Assembly (NCBI GenBank): GCA_005888315.1
Contig: VAWH01000001.1
Span: 6,109 to 58,440 of the forward strand
DNA length: 52,332 nucleotides
From: Actinomycetota bacterium
GTDB lineage: Bacteria > Actinomycetota > Thermoleophilia > Gaiellales > Gaiellaceae
Reading direction: 5' to 3'
Positions 1-8,300 of the stretch are shown here, in pieces (the stretch's first letter is position 1; every line of letters starts with the position of its first letter). The position numbers were made by a program, and so were the translations under genes. The notes under the pieces are model-generated. The model was given only the letters and a program-made list of their open reading frames with translations. It was not told the DNA's origin and ran no database searches.

Positions 1-196
1 CCGCGTCTGCGAGCAGCGCGCGGACGAGGTTGGGGACTTGGAATGCAACCGTGAAGGCGTTGATCCGTCCGCGAGCGCCGAAGTAGTAGGCGGCGACGAT
101 CTCCCGGACGAGCCCGAGGATCCGGGAGACGCCCGTTGCGAGCGAGAAAATCGCCGTCGACCAGGCCAGCCGGCGGCCCGCGTCTCGCCCGTCCAC
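1..196 (-). CDS. murJ: MurJ-type lipid II flippase, N-terminal fragment
   Basis: The first 65 residues are visible and the rest lies outside the window. The peptide contains SRILGLVRE followed by an aromatic/glycine stretch and AFTVAFQVPNLVRALLADA, the signature of the first two helices of the MurJ/MviN family. Members flip lipid II across the cytoplasmic membrane for peptidoglycan synthesis. The chosen start is GTG at 196 (VDGRDAGRRLAWS), which gives the usual short cytoplasmic N-terminus; no clear Shine-Dalgarno sequence precedes it. It is divergent from rpsT. Confidence is good for the family and moderate for the start. Confidence 0.8.
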   Translation of the reverse strand, partial: MDGRDAGRRLAWSTAIFSLATGVSRILGLVREIVAAYYFGARGRINAFTVAFQVPNLVRALLADA

Positions 197-426
197 GTGG
201 CGAGTATAGGAACGCCGTCAGCCGTTTCCGCCGGGCGGGCGCGCGGGCTGCGCGTTCCTGGGTGCAGCCCCCACCCTGGGGTGGGGCTCCTTCCCACCTC
301 CCTCTGCGATCGAGCCTACCGCGGAGAGCCGCGCCGGTGTGCGACCGGTCTGCGCCGAAACCGTGACGATCGCGGCGGCTGCTCGGGACGCGCAGGGAGC
401 GCGAAGGACGGCCATGGGCGCTTTGC
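197..426. other. Intergenic region between murJ and rpsT
   Basis: No convincing gene is seen. It holds a C-rich/G-rich hairpin at about 266-288 (AGCCCC arm against GGGGCT, with an inner ACC/GGT pairing) and should carry the divergent promoters of murJ and rpsT. Open frames here are arginine/alanine-rich and look like GC-driven noise. Confidence 0.5.
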
Positions 427-459
427 TACGATCGCGCAGCCCGCGACGCGGGCGTTTTT
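427..459 (+). promoter_or_regulatory. rpsT -10 element and leader hairpin with T-run
   Basis: A TACGAT -10-like hexamer lies at 427-432. It is followed by a perfect hairpin GCCCGC-gac-GCGGGC (439-453) and then GTTTTT (454-459), ending 5 nt before the rpsT ATG. This looks like a small intrinsic terminator or a translational control hairpin placed in a very short 5' leader. No Shine-Dalgarno sequence is visible between it and the ATG. S20 synthesis is autogenously controlled in other bacteria; a similar role here is inference. Confidence 0.45.
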
Positions 460-464
460 ACGTC

Positions 465-725
465 ATGCCGAACATCAAACAGCAGAAGAAGCGCGTCCGG
501 ACCGCAACTCGCGAGCGGCTCGAGAATCTGCGCTACCGCTCGACGGTCAAGACGTTGACGCGACGCCTGCAGACTGCCGTTGCCGAGGGCGACGAGCAGC
601 GTGCGATCTCCGAGCATCGCGAGCTCGTGCGCGCGATCGACAGGGCGACGTCCCGGCGGGCACTTCATCGGAATACCGCCGCGCGCAAGAAGGCACAGGC
701 GTCCCGCCTGCTCAGCGGCTCGTAG
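465..725 (+). CDS. rpsT: 30S ribosomal protein S20
   Basis: An 86-residue, strongly basic protein beginning MPNIKQQKKRVRTA and ending in ARKKAQASRLLSGS. Length and helical K/R-rich pattern match bacterial S20, which binds 16S rRNA during early 30S assembly. The ATG at 465 is chosen because it gives the canonical N-terminus; upstream in-frame starts would add unrelated sequence. It is convergent with holA, with 7 bp between the stop codons, the common arrangement of rpsT beside holA and comE genes. The start lacks a Shine-Dalgarno sequence and sits directly after a hairpin. Confidence 0.95.
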   Translation: MPNIKQQKKRVRTATRERLENLRYRSTVKTLTRRLQTAVAEGDEQRAISEHRELVRAIDRATSRRALHRNTAARKKAQASRLLSGS

Positions 726-732
726 CCGGTAG

Positions 733-1725
733 TCAGACCACAGGCGCGGCCTCGCGGGGTCGGGTCAGGTCGACGAGTGCCCGGCTGAACTCGAGCTCGC
801 CCGCGAGCCGGCTGCCGCCCTTGAGCGCGAGGTCGAGCTCGGCGAGCCGGACGATTGCATCCCGCAGCTCGTCGGTGGTGAAGTTGGCGGCCTGCTCGAA
901 CAGCTTCTCGACGTAGAAGCGGTTCCTCTTCAGGCGCTCCGCTGCGTCCCGCGGCGTGACCCCGTCGGCCGCGAGCGACTGACACTCGGCTACTCGCGCG
1001 ACATGGCCGGTCATCAGCCCGACGATTCGGGGTAACGAGTCTCGCGCGGGCCCCCCGGCCCGAGCGAGCAAGCGCTCACTCGCCTCGAGCACGCCGGCGA
1101 CGTCACGACGGCCCCAGGCGTCGGTCATCGCGAAGGGCGGAATCTCGCCCCGCGGAGCGACGAGGAGCTCCACCTCGCGCTCGCCCACGGGCTGCCCGTT
1201 CGCCCACGCGGCGAGCTTTTCGACTTCGCCCGCGAGTTCATCGAGATCGTCCCCGACGAGATCCACCAGCAGGCTGGCGGCCGCGGCATCGACCTTGAGC
1301 CCGAGGGCCGCGAACTGGCGCCGGACCCAGCCGGGCAGATCGGCACGGGTGCCTCGCTTGGGCAGGTCGTAGACAAGCAGCTCGCCTATCTTGGCGACCG
1401 CCTTCGCCAGCGCCGCGTCCTTCCGGATCCCCGCCCCGACCAGGGCCAAGACGGTTTCCGGGGACGGCGACTTCAGGTAGTCGACGACGGGCTCGACCTC
1501 GCCCGCCTTCCAGCTCTCGACGTGCTCGACGACGACGAGCCGTCGCTCGCTGGCGAACAGACCGAGCGCGTTGCAAGACGCGACGACCGCCTCCCCGCCG
1601 GCCTCGAGCGCCGAGAGGAGCTCGGTCGCATCCTCGCCGATCCGGTCACGGAGCCTGCGCACGGCCCGGTTCACCTTCGGGCGGTCTGTACCGGCGATCA
1701 GGTAGGCGGGCTTCAACTCGGCCAT
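733..1725 (-). CDS. holA: DNA polymerase III delta subunit
   Basis: A 330-residue protein starting MAELKPAYLIAGTDRPK. The early 'YLIAGTD' strand, the RRLVVVEHVESW segment near residue 80, and the C-terminal helical part with RNRFYVEKLFEQA and LAELDLALKGG are typical of HolA, the clamp-loader subunit that opens the beta clamp. It is the last gene of the comEA-comEC-holA run, and its 5' end overlaps the comEC 3' end by about 80 bp. An alternative ATG at 1737 would add MLAA. As usual for delta, no intact P-loop ATPase motif is present. Confidence 0.9.
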   Translation of the reverse strand: MAELKPAYLIAGTDRPKVNRAVRRLRDRIGEDATELLSALEAGGEAVVASCNALGLFASERRLVVVEHVESWKAGEVEPVVDYLKSPSPETVLALVGAGIRKDAALAKAVAKIGELLVYDLPKRGTRADLPGWVRRQFAALGLKVDAAAASLLVDLVGDDLDELAGEVEKLAAWANGQPVGEREVELLVAPRGEIPPFAMTDAWGRRDVAGVLEASERLLARAGGPARDSLPRIVGLMTGHVARVAECQSLAADGVTPRDAAERLKRNRFYVEKLFEQAANFTTDELRDAIVRLAELDLALKGGSRLAGELEFSRALVDLTRPREAAPVV

Positions 1726-3148
1726 CGCGGCAAGCATAGGCCCAGGTTCCGCCGACGAGGAGCGCCAGCGCCGCGACGGCCCAGCCCGAGCGGATCTGTG
1801 CAAGCGGAAGACGTCCGAAGACCTTCGCGCACGCCGCCAGGTAGGCGGCGCAGAGTCCGTCCGCCTGGGCGAGGACGGCCGAGACCGTCGGGGCAACCGG
1901 ATGAAGCGCCGCCGCCGACATCGCCAGGCCGAGCAGCGGCACGACCACCGGAGCCGCAGCCGCGTTGGCCGGGACGGCCAGGAGCGGGATCGCGTGAAAC
2001 TGGAACCAGAGGATCGGCGCCGTCGCCAAACCGCACGCGGTCGAGATCGCGATCACCTCGCGGAGCATCGGTGGCAGCGGATAGCCCTCGAGCCGCTCCT
2101 CGAGTCGCGGCGCGAGTGTGAAGATCGCGACGACCGCGGCGAACGAGAGCTGGAAGCCCGCGTCGAAGAGCACGTAGGGGTTCCAGGCCAGCAGTGCCAG
2201 CGCGCCGAGCAGGAGGAAGTACCACCTGTCGGTCGGCCGGGCCGTCAACCAGGCGAGCGAGCCGAGCGCTCCTGCAACTCCCGCTCGCACGACCGAGGGC
2301 TGCGGCCCGACGGCGAGCACGTAGCCGCCGATCGAGGCGAGCGCGCCCAGCTGGCCCAACCAGCGTGGGATGCCCAGCAGCCACGCCAGCATCAGCGCGC
2401 CGGCGGCGACCAGCGCCACGTTTTGCCCGGACACAGCGAGCAAGTGGTAGAGCCCGGACGCTCGGAAGTCCTTGCGCAGCCGCTCGCTGAGGCCTTGCTC
2501 GTCACCGAGGACAACTCCCAGGAGGACTCCGCGGCGCTCGCCGTGCAGCCCGCCTGCGACGGAGCCGCCGAGCCAGTTGTGCAGACGGTCGCCCAGCCGG
2601 CCCAGTCCGTGGCGATGTCCCACCACTCTCCAGCTGTCGCCGGCCAGCACGACATGGATGCCGTGACGCCTGAGCCAGGTTCGCTCATCGAAGCCGTGGC
2701 TGCGGCCGCGAGGAAGCTTCGCCTCCGCGCGCACCTCGAGCACGGCGCCCCGCGGTGGTGCTCGGCCGAGCGGAAGCTCGAGCTCCGCGGGCTCGTCGAG
2801 CGCGAGCAACCCGAAGCGCCGGACGCGAATGGGCATCTTCAGGTCGAAGCGGCCTCGTCTCGGCGCCGCGGTCACGACGACCCGCGCCCTCTCGGCCCGG
2901 CCGACCTCGGCACGCAAGGCGCTGTGGTCGAGCCGGTCGAGGCGGGCGCTTCCCCACCACCAGCCGGCCAGCGCCAGCAGGCAGGCGATCGTGCCGACGG
3001 CCCGCCACGAGCTTGCGCCGAGCACGACCGCCAGGGCGGAGGCGAGGGCGACGAGCGTCGGCAGGCGGACCAGATTCGCGAACGCGATCCCGAGGCAGAG
3101 CGAGGCGAGCAGCGAGTGTGGCGGCGAACGGAGCGAGGCTGGATTCAC
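1646..3148 (-). CDS. comEC: ComEC/Rec2-type DNA uptake channel lacking the MBL domain
   Basis: A 500-residue polytopic protein. Residues 1-70 hold N-terminal membrane helices, about 85-190 an OB-like soluble segment (DUF4131 region), and from about 200 the Competence domain signature with GVVLGDEQGL and FRASGLYHLLAVSGQNVALV, followed by multiple helices. ComEC forms the inner-membrane channel for single-stranded DNA during natural transformation. Many ComEC proteins are about 700-800 residues and end in a metallo-beta-lactamase domain; this one stops at residue 500 without it. The start overlaps the comEA stop by 4 bp (ATGA), implying translational coupling. Confidence 0.88.
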   Translation of the reverse strand: MNPASLRSPPHSLLASLCLGIAFANLVRLPTLVALASALAVVLGASSWRAVGTIACLLALAGWWWGSARLDRLDHSALRAEVGRAERARVVVTAAPRRGRFDLKMPIRVRRFGLLALDEPAELELPLGRAPPRGAVLEVRAEAKLPRGRSHGFDERTWLRRHGIHVVLAGDSWRVVGHRHGLGRLGDRLHNWLGGSVAGGLHGERRGVLLGVVLGDEQGLSERLRKDFRASGLYHLLAVSGQNVALVAAGALMLAWLLGIPRWLGQLGALASIGGYVLAVGPQPSVVRAGVAGALGSLAWLTARPTDRWYFLLLGALALLAWNPYVLFDAGFQLSFAAVVAIFTLAPRLEERLEGYPLPPMLREVIAISTACGLATAPILWFQFHAIPLLAVPANAAAAPVVVPLLGLAMSAAALHPVAPTVSAVLAQADGLCAAYLAACAKVFGRLPLAQIRSGWAVAALALLVGGTWAYACRDGRVEARLPDRRYRPPEGEPGRAQAP

Positions 3149-3747
3149 GGAGCGACGAGGTCCTTGAGCTGGTCAAGCCGCGCCGGGCCGATCCCCGGGA
3201 CGGCGTCGAGCTCGTCCACAGACGTGAAGGTCCCGTGCTTCTGGCGGTAGTCCAGGATCTTCTGCGCCGTCACCGGGCCGATGCCCGGCAGTGAGTCGAG
3301 CTGTTCCAAAGTCGCGGTGCTCAGGTGCACGGGGCCGGTCGAGGGCGCTCCGGCGACCGAGCCCGCGGCGCCGCCCGCAGGGGCCGCGACGGCCGCCGGG
3401 CCCCGCTTCGGGACGATTACCTGCTCACCGTCGGCGAGGGGCGCAGCGAGATTGATCAGTGACAGATCGGCCTTCGGCGTCGCGCCGCCCGCGCGAGAGA
3501 CTGCGTCCGCGATCCGAGTGCCCTGCTCGAGGCGGTAGAGCCCAGGCCGGCGAACGGCGCCGACGACGTCGACGACGACGCCAGTGGCGGTGGTGGCCGT
3601 CTCGGCCGGCGGCGCCGCGGGCGGCGCCAGAGCAGCGTCCGCCTGGGGTCGCGCCAAGAGTTTGCTGCCGAGGAACAGCACCAGCACCAGGCTCCCGATC
3701 GCGACCAGGATCCGCCGACGCGAAAGCTCGAAGGGCAACTCCGGCAC
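3145..3747 (-). CDS. comEA: ComEA-type membrane-anchored DNA-binding protein
   Basis: A 200-residue protein. A single N-terminal membrane helix (about 11-33) precedes an Ala/Pro linker, an SLBB domain (about 57-115, VDVVGAVRRPGLYRL ... NLAAPLADGEQVIVP) and a C-terminal pair of helix-hairpin-helix motifs (about 140-200, LPGIGPVTAQKILDYR and VPGIGPARLDQLK). ComEA binds double-stranded DNA at the outer face of the membrane and hands it to ComEC, the next gene. The start is GTG at 3747. Family and pathway assignment are firm; whether the organism is competent cannot be judged here. Confidence 0.92.
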   Translation of the reverse strand: MPELPFELSRRRILVAIGSLVLVLFLGSKLLARPQADAALAPPAAPPAETATTATGVVVDVVGAVRRPGLYRLEQGTRIADAVSRAGGATPKADLSLINLAAPLADGEQVIVPKRGPAAVAAPAGGAAGSVAGAPSTGPVHLSTATLEQLDSLPGIGPVTAQKILDYRQKHGTFTSVDELDAVPGIGPARLDQLKDLVAP

Positions 3748-3800
3748 GTCTAGAGCGTGCCGCGCAAAGTGTTACGAGTGGGTGACCCGTCCGCGCCGAA

Positions 3801-4982
3801 TCAGCGCCAGCTGATCGAGACCGCCGAGGCCCGCGCGTGCACGCGGACTAGCGCCTTCTGTACGCCGAGCGCGCGGCTCGCCGGGGTGACGCGGTGAACG
3901 ATCGCGAGCTCGACCGTGCCCGGCGCTGGTTGGAACGCAACGATGGGGCGCCCGTCCGAGGAAGCCGCCACGGCGCGGAGGCGTTTGCTCGTCGTCGCTC
4001 CGCCCGTCCCATCGAGCTGCGCATTCGCGGTCAGCCGGTAGCCACGGAACGCACTCCGCCCGATCCCAGTGAACCCGTTGTCGGTCGTGGCGAGCGCCCG
4101 GGTCCCGACCCACGTGAGCCCGTTGATCGCCAGGTCCTGCTCCAAACCAAAGCACGCCTGCGGGCGGTTCCAGCGCTCGATGACGGCGACGCCGCCGACG
4201 CCAGCGACCGCGAGCCGCCTGCCGAGCGGCGCATAGGCGACTGCCCGCGCCCGGCCGACGCACTTCTGGGTGTCGAACGTGCGGGGTTTCCCGGTGGCGA
4301 GGTCGTAGACCGCCGCGCGGCCGCGCGAGTCGACATAGGCGACGGCCAGCGCGTCCGGACGCCACGACGGCTTCACGGCGCCAACATGGCCGACCAGCAG
4401 GCCGTCCGGGGAGCCGTCGCCTTCGATTATCCGAAGCTGGTAGCCGCCCGGACGCGCCACGACATAGGCGATCTTCAGCCCGTCGGGCGACCACGACGCC
4501 GCCGCCACGCGCCCGCCGGTCGGGTGCACCCAAGGACGGCGGTTGCCGGGCGCGAGGGCGACCAGCGAGGAGCCGAGTCCGACCACCGCGTAGAGCGCGC
4601 GCGGCGACAGCTCGGCCGCGGAAACCGGCATTCCCTCGATCCGGAGCCCATTTCGGGTGGCAAGCCAGAGCTTCCCGCCCGCGACGAGCGCGAGCCCGTG
4701 CGAGCGGGGTGGAACGGACAGCCGAGTCGGAACGGGCCGGGCCGGCTTTTGCCTAGCCCCGATGTCGACGCGGAGATTGCCGGTCGCCGCAAGCGCGGCG
4801 GCACCCGCGCCGACGGCGAAGGCCACGGCGACGAAAACGAGGACGAGCACGCTCGAAGAGCGCCCGCCGCTCGGGCCAATCGCGGCGAGTGCCGCCGACC
4901 GCGCCCGGGCGGAGGCCTCTCGGCTCGGCTTTGGCAGGCGGCCGAACGCTGCCCGCAGCTGCTGCTCAAGCTCGGCCGACAT
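3801..4982 (-). CDS. Membrane-anchored beta-propeller (TolB/WD40-like) protein, putative sigma partner
   Basis: A 393-residue protein. Residues 1-40 are cytoplasmic (ELEQQLRAAFGRLPKPSREAS), followed by one membrane helix (about 44-66) and an extracytoplasmic part with propeller-like repeats, such as AASWSPDGLKIAYVVARPGGYQLRIIEGDG and PSWRPDALAVAYVDSRGRAAVYDLATG. The start overlaps the ECF sigma stop by 17 bp, so the two are translationally coupled. That position and topology suggest an anti-sigma-like sensor, but I see no classical zinc anti-sigma (HxxxCxxC) motif, so this role is inference. Confidence 0.7.
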   Translation of the reverse strand: MSAELEQQLRAAFGRLPKPSREASARARSAALAAIGPSGGRSSSVLVLVFVAVAFAVGAGAAALAATGNLRVDIGARQKPARPVPTRLSVPPRSHGLALVAGGKLWLATRNGLRIEGMPVSAAELSPRALYAVVGLGSSLVALAPGNRRPWVHPTGGRVAAASWSPDGLKIAYVVARPGGYQLRIIEGDGSPDGLLVGHVGAVKPSWRPDALAVAYVDSRGRAAVYDLATGKPRTFDTQKCVGRARAVAYAPLGRRLAVAGVGGVAVIERWNRPQACFGLEQDLAINGLTWVGTRALATTDNGFTGIGRSAFRGYRLTANAQLDGTGGATTSKRLRAVAASSDGRPIVAFQPAPGTVELAIVHRVTPASRALGVQKALVRVHARASAVSISWR

Positions 4983-5502
4983 CGTTCACCTCGTAGTCGG
5001 CGCGCAGTTCCTCGAGCGCGCGGGCAAGCCGGGAGTTGACGGTGCCGGTCGGGATCCCGAGCAGCTCGGCGATCGCGGTCGGCGTGTAGCCGAGTCCGTA
5101 ACGCAGCACCACGACGACGCGGCGCTGCAGCGAGAGGCCGGCGACCGCGTCGAGCAACTCCTGATCGCCGGCGGAGACGTCGTGCCACTCGAGGCGCGCG
5201 AGCTCCGCCTCACCGGCGACGAGCCGGCGCTCGGTCCGAAGCAGATCCAGGCAGCGGTTGACGACGATTCGGTGCAGCCAGGGCCCGAACGGCCGCCGCT
5301 CGTCGAACCGCGACAGCGCCGCGAATGCCCGCTCGAACGCGTCTTGGGCGACGTCGTCTGCGAGCTCGCGGCGCCCCGTCACCACGTACGCGGCACGCCA
5401 GGCGGCCCGCCAATGGCGGGCGAAGAGCTCCGCCGCCGCGTCCCGCGAGCCGCGGCGCGCGAGCTCGACGAGCTTCGCGTCGCTGCGTATGCGCATGAGC
5501 AC
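4966..5502 (-). CDS. ECF-family RNA polymerase sigma factor
   Basis: A 178-residue protein. Region 2 covers about residues 10-90 (AAELFARHWRAAWRAAYVV, DDVAQDAFERAFAAL, PWLHRIVVNRCLDLLR). Region 4 covers about 115-170 (LSLQRRVVVVLRYGLGYTPTAIAELLGIPTGTVNSRLARALEEL). It would direct RNA polymerase to a stress or envelope regulon. Starts available are GTG at 5502 and ATG at 5496, with AGAAGA just upstream of the GTG. It overlaps and precedes the membrane propeller gene, the typical sigma/regulator pair layout. Confidence 0.9.
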   Translation of the reverse strand: MLMRIRSDAKLVELARRGSRDAAAELFARHWRAAWRAAYVVTGRRELADDVAQDAFERAFAALSRFDERRPFGPWLHRIVVNRCLDLLRTERRLVAGEAELARLEWHDVSAGDQELLDAVAGLSLQRRVVVVLRYGLGYTPTAIAELLGIPTGTVNSRLARALEELRADYEVNDVGRA

Positions 5503-5530
5503 ATTCTTCTACGGTCAGGCCCGCTTTCAA

Positions 5531-5750
5531 CGTCCCGCGCATCCGAACCGGGTTTGGCGGCCGCGCCGCCATGTCGGCACGGCCTCTGATGCGGGCATCG
5601 CAAGCGACGCCCTTTGTCCCACGCGCGGGCTCGCTGCTCGCGTCCTGCGCATCCGAACCGGGTTTAGCGGCCGCGCCGCCATGTCGGCACGGCCTCTGAT
5701 GCGGGCATCGCAAGCGACGCCCTTTGTCCCACGCGCGGGCTCGCTGCTCG
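5531..5750. repeat. Two tandem 110-bp direct repeats
   Basis: Copies at 5531-5640 and 5641-5750 differ by only two bases (C/T at 5536/5646 and G/A at 5556/5666); six bases of a third copy follow at 5751-5756. They fill the space between leuS and the sigma gene. The unit is GC-rich, contains the self-complementary core TCGCAAGCGACGCC and no plausible gene. The same 14-base core recurs in the hairpin region near 41195. The near-identity suggests a recent duplication. Confidence 0.9.
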
Positions 5751-5782
5751 CGTCCCGGGGACCTGCGGGTGTAAGGCGGCCC

Positions 5783-8218
5783 TTAGACGACCAGGTTGAC
5801 GAGCTTGCGAGGCACGACGATCGCCTGGCGGATTTCCTTCCCGTCGAGCTGCGCCTGGACGCGCGGCGACGCCTTCGCGCGCTCGATCAGCTCCGCCTCG
5901 GGCAGGTCGGCGGGGACCTCGAGGCGGTCGCGAACCCTGCCGTTGACCTGGATCACGAGCTGGAACGTGTCACGCTCGAGCAACGCCTCGTCGGCGACGG
6001 GCCACGGCTGCTCCCACAGGCGCTCGTGCCCGAGACGCTGCCAGAGCTCCTCCGCGATGTGCGGCGCATACGGCTGGATCAGCGAGACCGCGGTCTCGGC
6101 GGCGAACCGCGCGTCAGGAGCACTCGGATCCCGGCCGAGCTCGTTGACCAGCTCCATCACGGCCGAGATCGGCGTGTTGAACTGAAAGCGGCGGCCTATG
6201 TCGTCGGTGACCTTCGCGATCGTCGCGTGAGCCTTGCGGGTCAGCGCTCCATCGGCCAGGTCCTCGCGTGGAGCGGTGGTCGCCGTCTCGTTGACGATCC
6301 GCCACAGGCGGCGGAGGAAGCGCGCGATTCCCTCGACTCCCTCTTCCGTCCACTCCATGTCCTGGTCGGCAGGACCCATGAAGAGGATGTACGAGCGAAC
6401 GGCGTCGGCGCCGTGCGTCTCGACCAGTTGATCCGGCCCCGTGACATTCCCGCGCGTCTTCGACATCTTCGCCCCTCCTTGCCGCACCCACCCTTGGTGG
6501 AAGAGCCGGGCAAAAGGCTCTCGGAACCCGACCAGGCCGAGCTCGTTCATGACCTTGACGAAGAAGCGGGAATAGAGCAGGTGCCCGGTCGCGTGATCGA
6601 TTCCGCCGACGTACTGGTCGACCGGCATCCAGTAGTCGACGATCGAGCGGTCGAACGCCGCCTGATCGTTGTGCGGGTCGCAGTAACGCAGGAAGTACCA
6701 GGACGAGTCGACGAACGTGTCCATCGTGTCGGCTTCACGGCGGCCAACCGTCCCGCAACGCGGGCACGGTACGAACAGCCACTCCTCGTTCGAGGCGAGC
6801 GGCGGCTTGCCCTTCGGCTGGTAGTCGTCGACCTCCGGCAGGAGGACGGGCAAGTCCTCGTCCGGGACGGGCACCGGTCCGCAGTCGTCGCAATAGATGA
6901 TCGGGATCGGGCAGCCCCAGTAGCGCTGGCGCGAGAACGACCAGTCCCGCAGCCGGTAGCTGACCGCCGGGCGCCCGCGGCCGTGAGACCCCAACCAGTC
7001 GACGATCCGGGCAGCTCCCTCGGGCGCCGGCAATCCGCTGAACTCGCCCGAGTTGACGAGCCGCTCGCCCTCGGTGTGCGCGGAGAAGGCGCCTTCCGTC
7101 TCGTCGGCGCCGCCGTCGGCGGGCTCGACGACGCGCACCACCGGCAGCCCGTACCTCTCCGCAAACGCGAAGTCACGCTCGTCGTGGGCGGGCACGGCCA
7201 TGATCGCGCCGGTGCCGTACTCCATCAGCACGTAGTCCGCGACCCAGATCGGGATCGGCTCGCCGGTCGCAGGGTTGACGGCGTAGCGTCCGGTGAAGAC
7301 GCCGTCCTTCTCCTTCGTCTCGCGCTCTTCGGTCGACCGGCCCGCCGTGTGCCGCACGTACTTGCGAACGTCCGCTTCGCGCTCCGTTCCGGCCGCCAGC
7401 CGCTCGACGAGCGGATGCTCAGGGGCGAGGACGAAGAATGTTGCGCCGAACAGGGTGTCCGGTCGGGTGGTGAAGACGGGCAGGTCGAGGTCGAGGTCTT
7501 CGACGCGGAAGACCACCTCGGCCCCTTCCGAGCGACCGATCCAGTTCTTCTGGATCGCGATCGTGCGGTCGGGCCAGTCGAGTTGGTCGTGATCGTCGAG
7601 CAGCGCGTCGGCGTAGGCAGTGATCCGGAAGAACCACTGCTCCATGTTGCGGGCCTCGACAGGGGTGCCGCAACGCTCGCAGCGGCCGTCGATCACGTAC
7701 TCGTTCGCGACGACCGTCTGGTCTTTCGGGCACCAGTTGACCGGCGCTTCCTTCCGGTAGGCGTGGCCGGCCTCGTAGAAGCGCAGGAACAACCACTGAG
7801 TCCAGCGGTAGTACTCGGGCTCATGGGCCGACGCCTCGCGATCCCAATCGATCGCCCAGCCCAGACGCCGCATCTCCGAGCGGATGTGCTCGATGTTTCG
7901 CTCGATGATGTCGCGGGGGTGGCCCCCCTGACGGATCGCGGCGTTCTCGGCGGGTAGGCCGAACGAGTCGAAGCCCATCGGGCGCAAGACCGAGAAGCCG
8001 TTCCGGCGCCGGTAGTGCGTGATCACGTCGCCCAGCGTGTAGTTGAGGACGTGCCCCATATGCAGGGTCCCCGACGGGTACGGAAGCATCTCGAGCATGT
8101 AGAAGTTGTTCGGGTCCGCCCGCTCCGGCGACTCGGGGTTCGAGATGTAGAACGCCCGCTCGTCTTCCCAGACCTGCTGCCACTTCGGCTCGATCTGCTG
8201 TGGCTCGTACCGATCCAA
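5783..8218 (-). CDS. leuS: Leucyl-tRNA synthetase
   Basis: An 811-residue class I aminoacyl-tRNA synthetase. HIGH motif is HMGH at residues 53-56; KMSKT lies at about 582-586 (GGAKMSKTRGN). The CP1 editing domain is present between them (TTRPDTLFGATFFVLAPEH and DERDFAFAERYGLPV), as are Cys-rich segments CERCGTPVE and CPRCG. It charges tRNA-Leu and edits misactivated amino acids. The start is TTG at 8218, supported by GGAGG 5 nt upstream; the weak start codon fits tight control. A leader with a leucine-rich peptide and terminator precedes it. Confidence 0.97.
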   Translation of the reverse strand: MDRYEPQQIEPKWQQVWEDERAFYISNPESPERADPNNFYMLEMLPYPSGTLHMGHVLNYTLGDVITHYRRRNGFSVLRPMGFDSFGLPAENAAIRQGGHPRDIIERNIEHIRSEMRRLGWAIDWDREASAHEPEYYRWTQWLFLRFYEAGHAYRKEAPVNWCPKDQTVVANEYVIDGRCERCGTPVEARNMEQWFFRITAYADALLDDHDQLDWPDRTIAIQKNWIGRSEGAEVVFRVEDLDLDLPVFTTRPDTLFGATFFVLAPEHPLVERLAAGTEREADVRKYVRHTAGRSTEERETKEKDGVFTGRYAVNPATGEPIPIWVADYVLMEYGTGAIMAVPAHDERDFAFAERYGLPVVRVVEPADGGADETEGAFSAHTEGERLVNSGEFSGLPAPEGAARIVDWLGSHGRGRPAVSYRLRDWSFSRQRYWGCPIPIIYCDDCGPVPVPDEDLPVLLPEVDDYQPKGKPPLASNEEWLFVPCPRCGTVGRREADTMDTFVDSSWYFLRYCDPHNDQAAFDRSIVDYWMPVDQYVGGIDHATGHLLYSRFFVKVMNELGLVGFREPFARLFHQGWVRQGGAKMSKTRGNVTGPDQLVETHGADAVRSYILFMGPADQDMEWTEEGVEGIARFLRRLWRIVNETATTAPREDLADGALTRKAHATIAKVTDDIGRRFQFNTPISAVMELVNELGRDPSAPDARFAAETAVSLIQPYAPHIAEELWQRLGHERLWEQPWPVADEALLERDTFQLVIQVNGRVRDRLEVPADLPEAELIERAKASPRVQAQLDGKEIRQAIVVPRKLVNLVV

Positions 8219-8235
8219 TTTCGCCTCCAGAAACG

Positions 8236-8258
8236 AAAAAGCCTCTCGATCGAGAGGC
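8236..8258 (-). terminator. Intrinsic terminator in the leuS leader (attenuator)
   Basis: Read on the minus strand, the perfect palindrome GCCTCTCGATCGAGAGGC (8241-8258) is followed directly by TTTTT (8240-8236). It lies about 20 nt upstream of the leuS TTG and downstream of the leader peptide, so it can stop transcription before leuS. The upstream segment GGGAGCCG (8281-8274) can pair with CGGCCTCTC of the terminator 5' arm with one bulge, a possible antiterminator. Confidence 0.75.
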
Positions 8259-8261
8259 CGT

Positions 8262-8296
8262 GGGAAGGTTCCGCGGCTCCCGCCGCGTTGCTTCCC
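8262..8296 (-). promoter_or_regulatory. leuS leader hairpin between leader peptide and terminator
   Basis: On the minus strand GGGAAG (8296-8291) pairs with CTTCCC (8267-8262), enclosing CGCGGC-ggga-GCCGCG (8287-8272). The 5' arm overlaps GAAGCA (8294-8289), which can instead pair with TGCTTC inside the leucine codons of the leader peptide (8311-8306). These mutually exclusive pairings are what an attenuator needs. The exact switch is inference. Confidence 0.55.
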
Positions 8297-8300
8297 TGGA

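Noticed and set aside
5258-7957. Very long plus-strand frame antisense to leuS and the sigma factor
   Set aside because: Shadow of leuS; composition and lack of motifs show it is not a gene.
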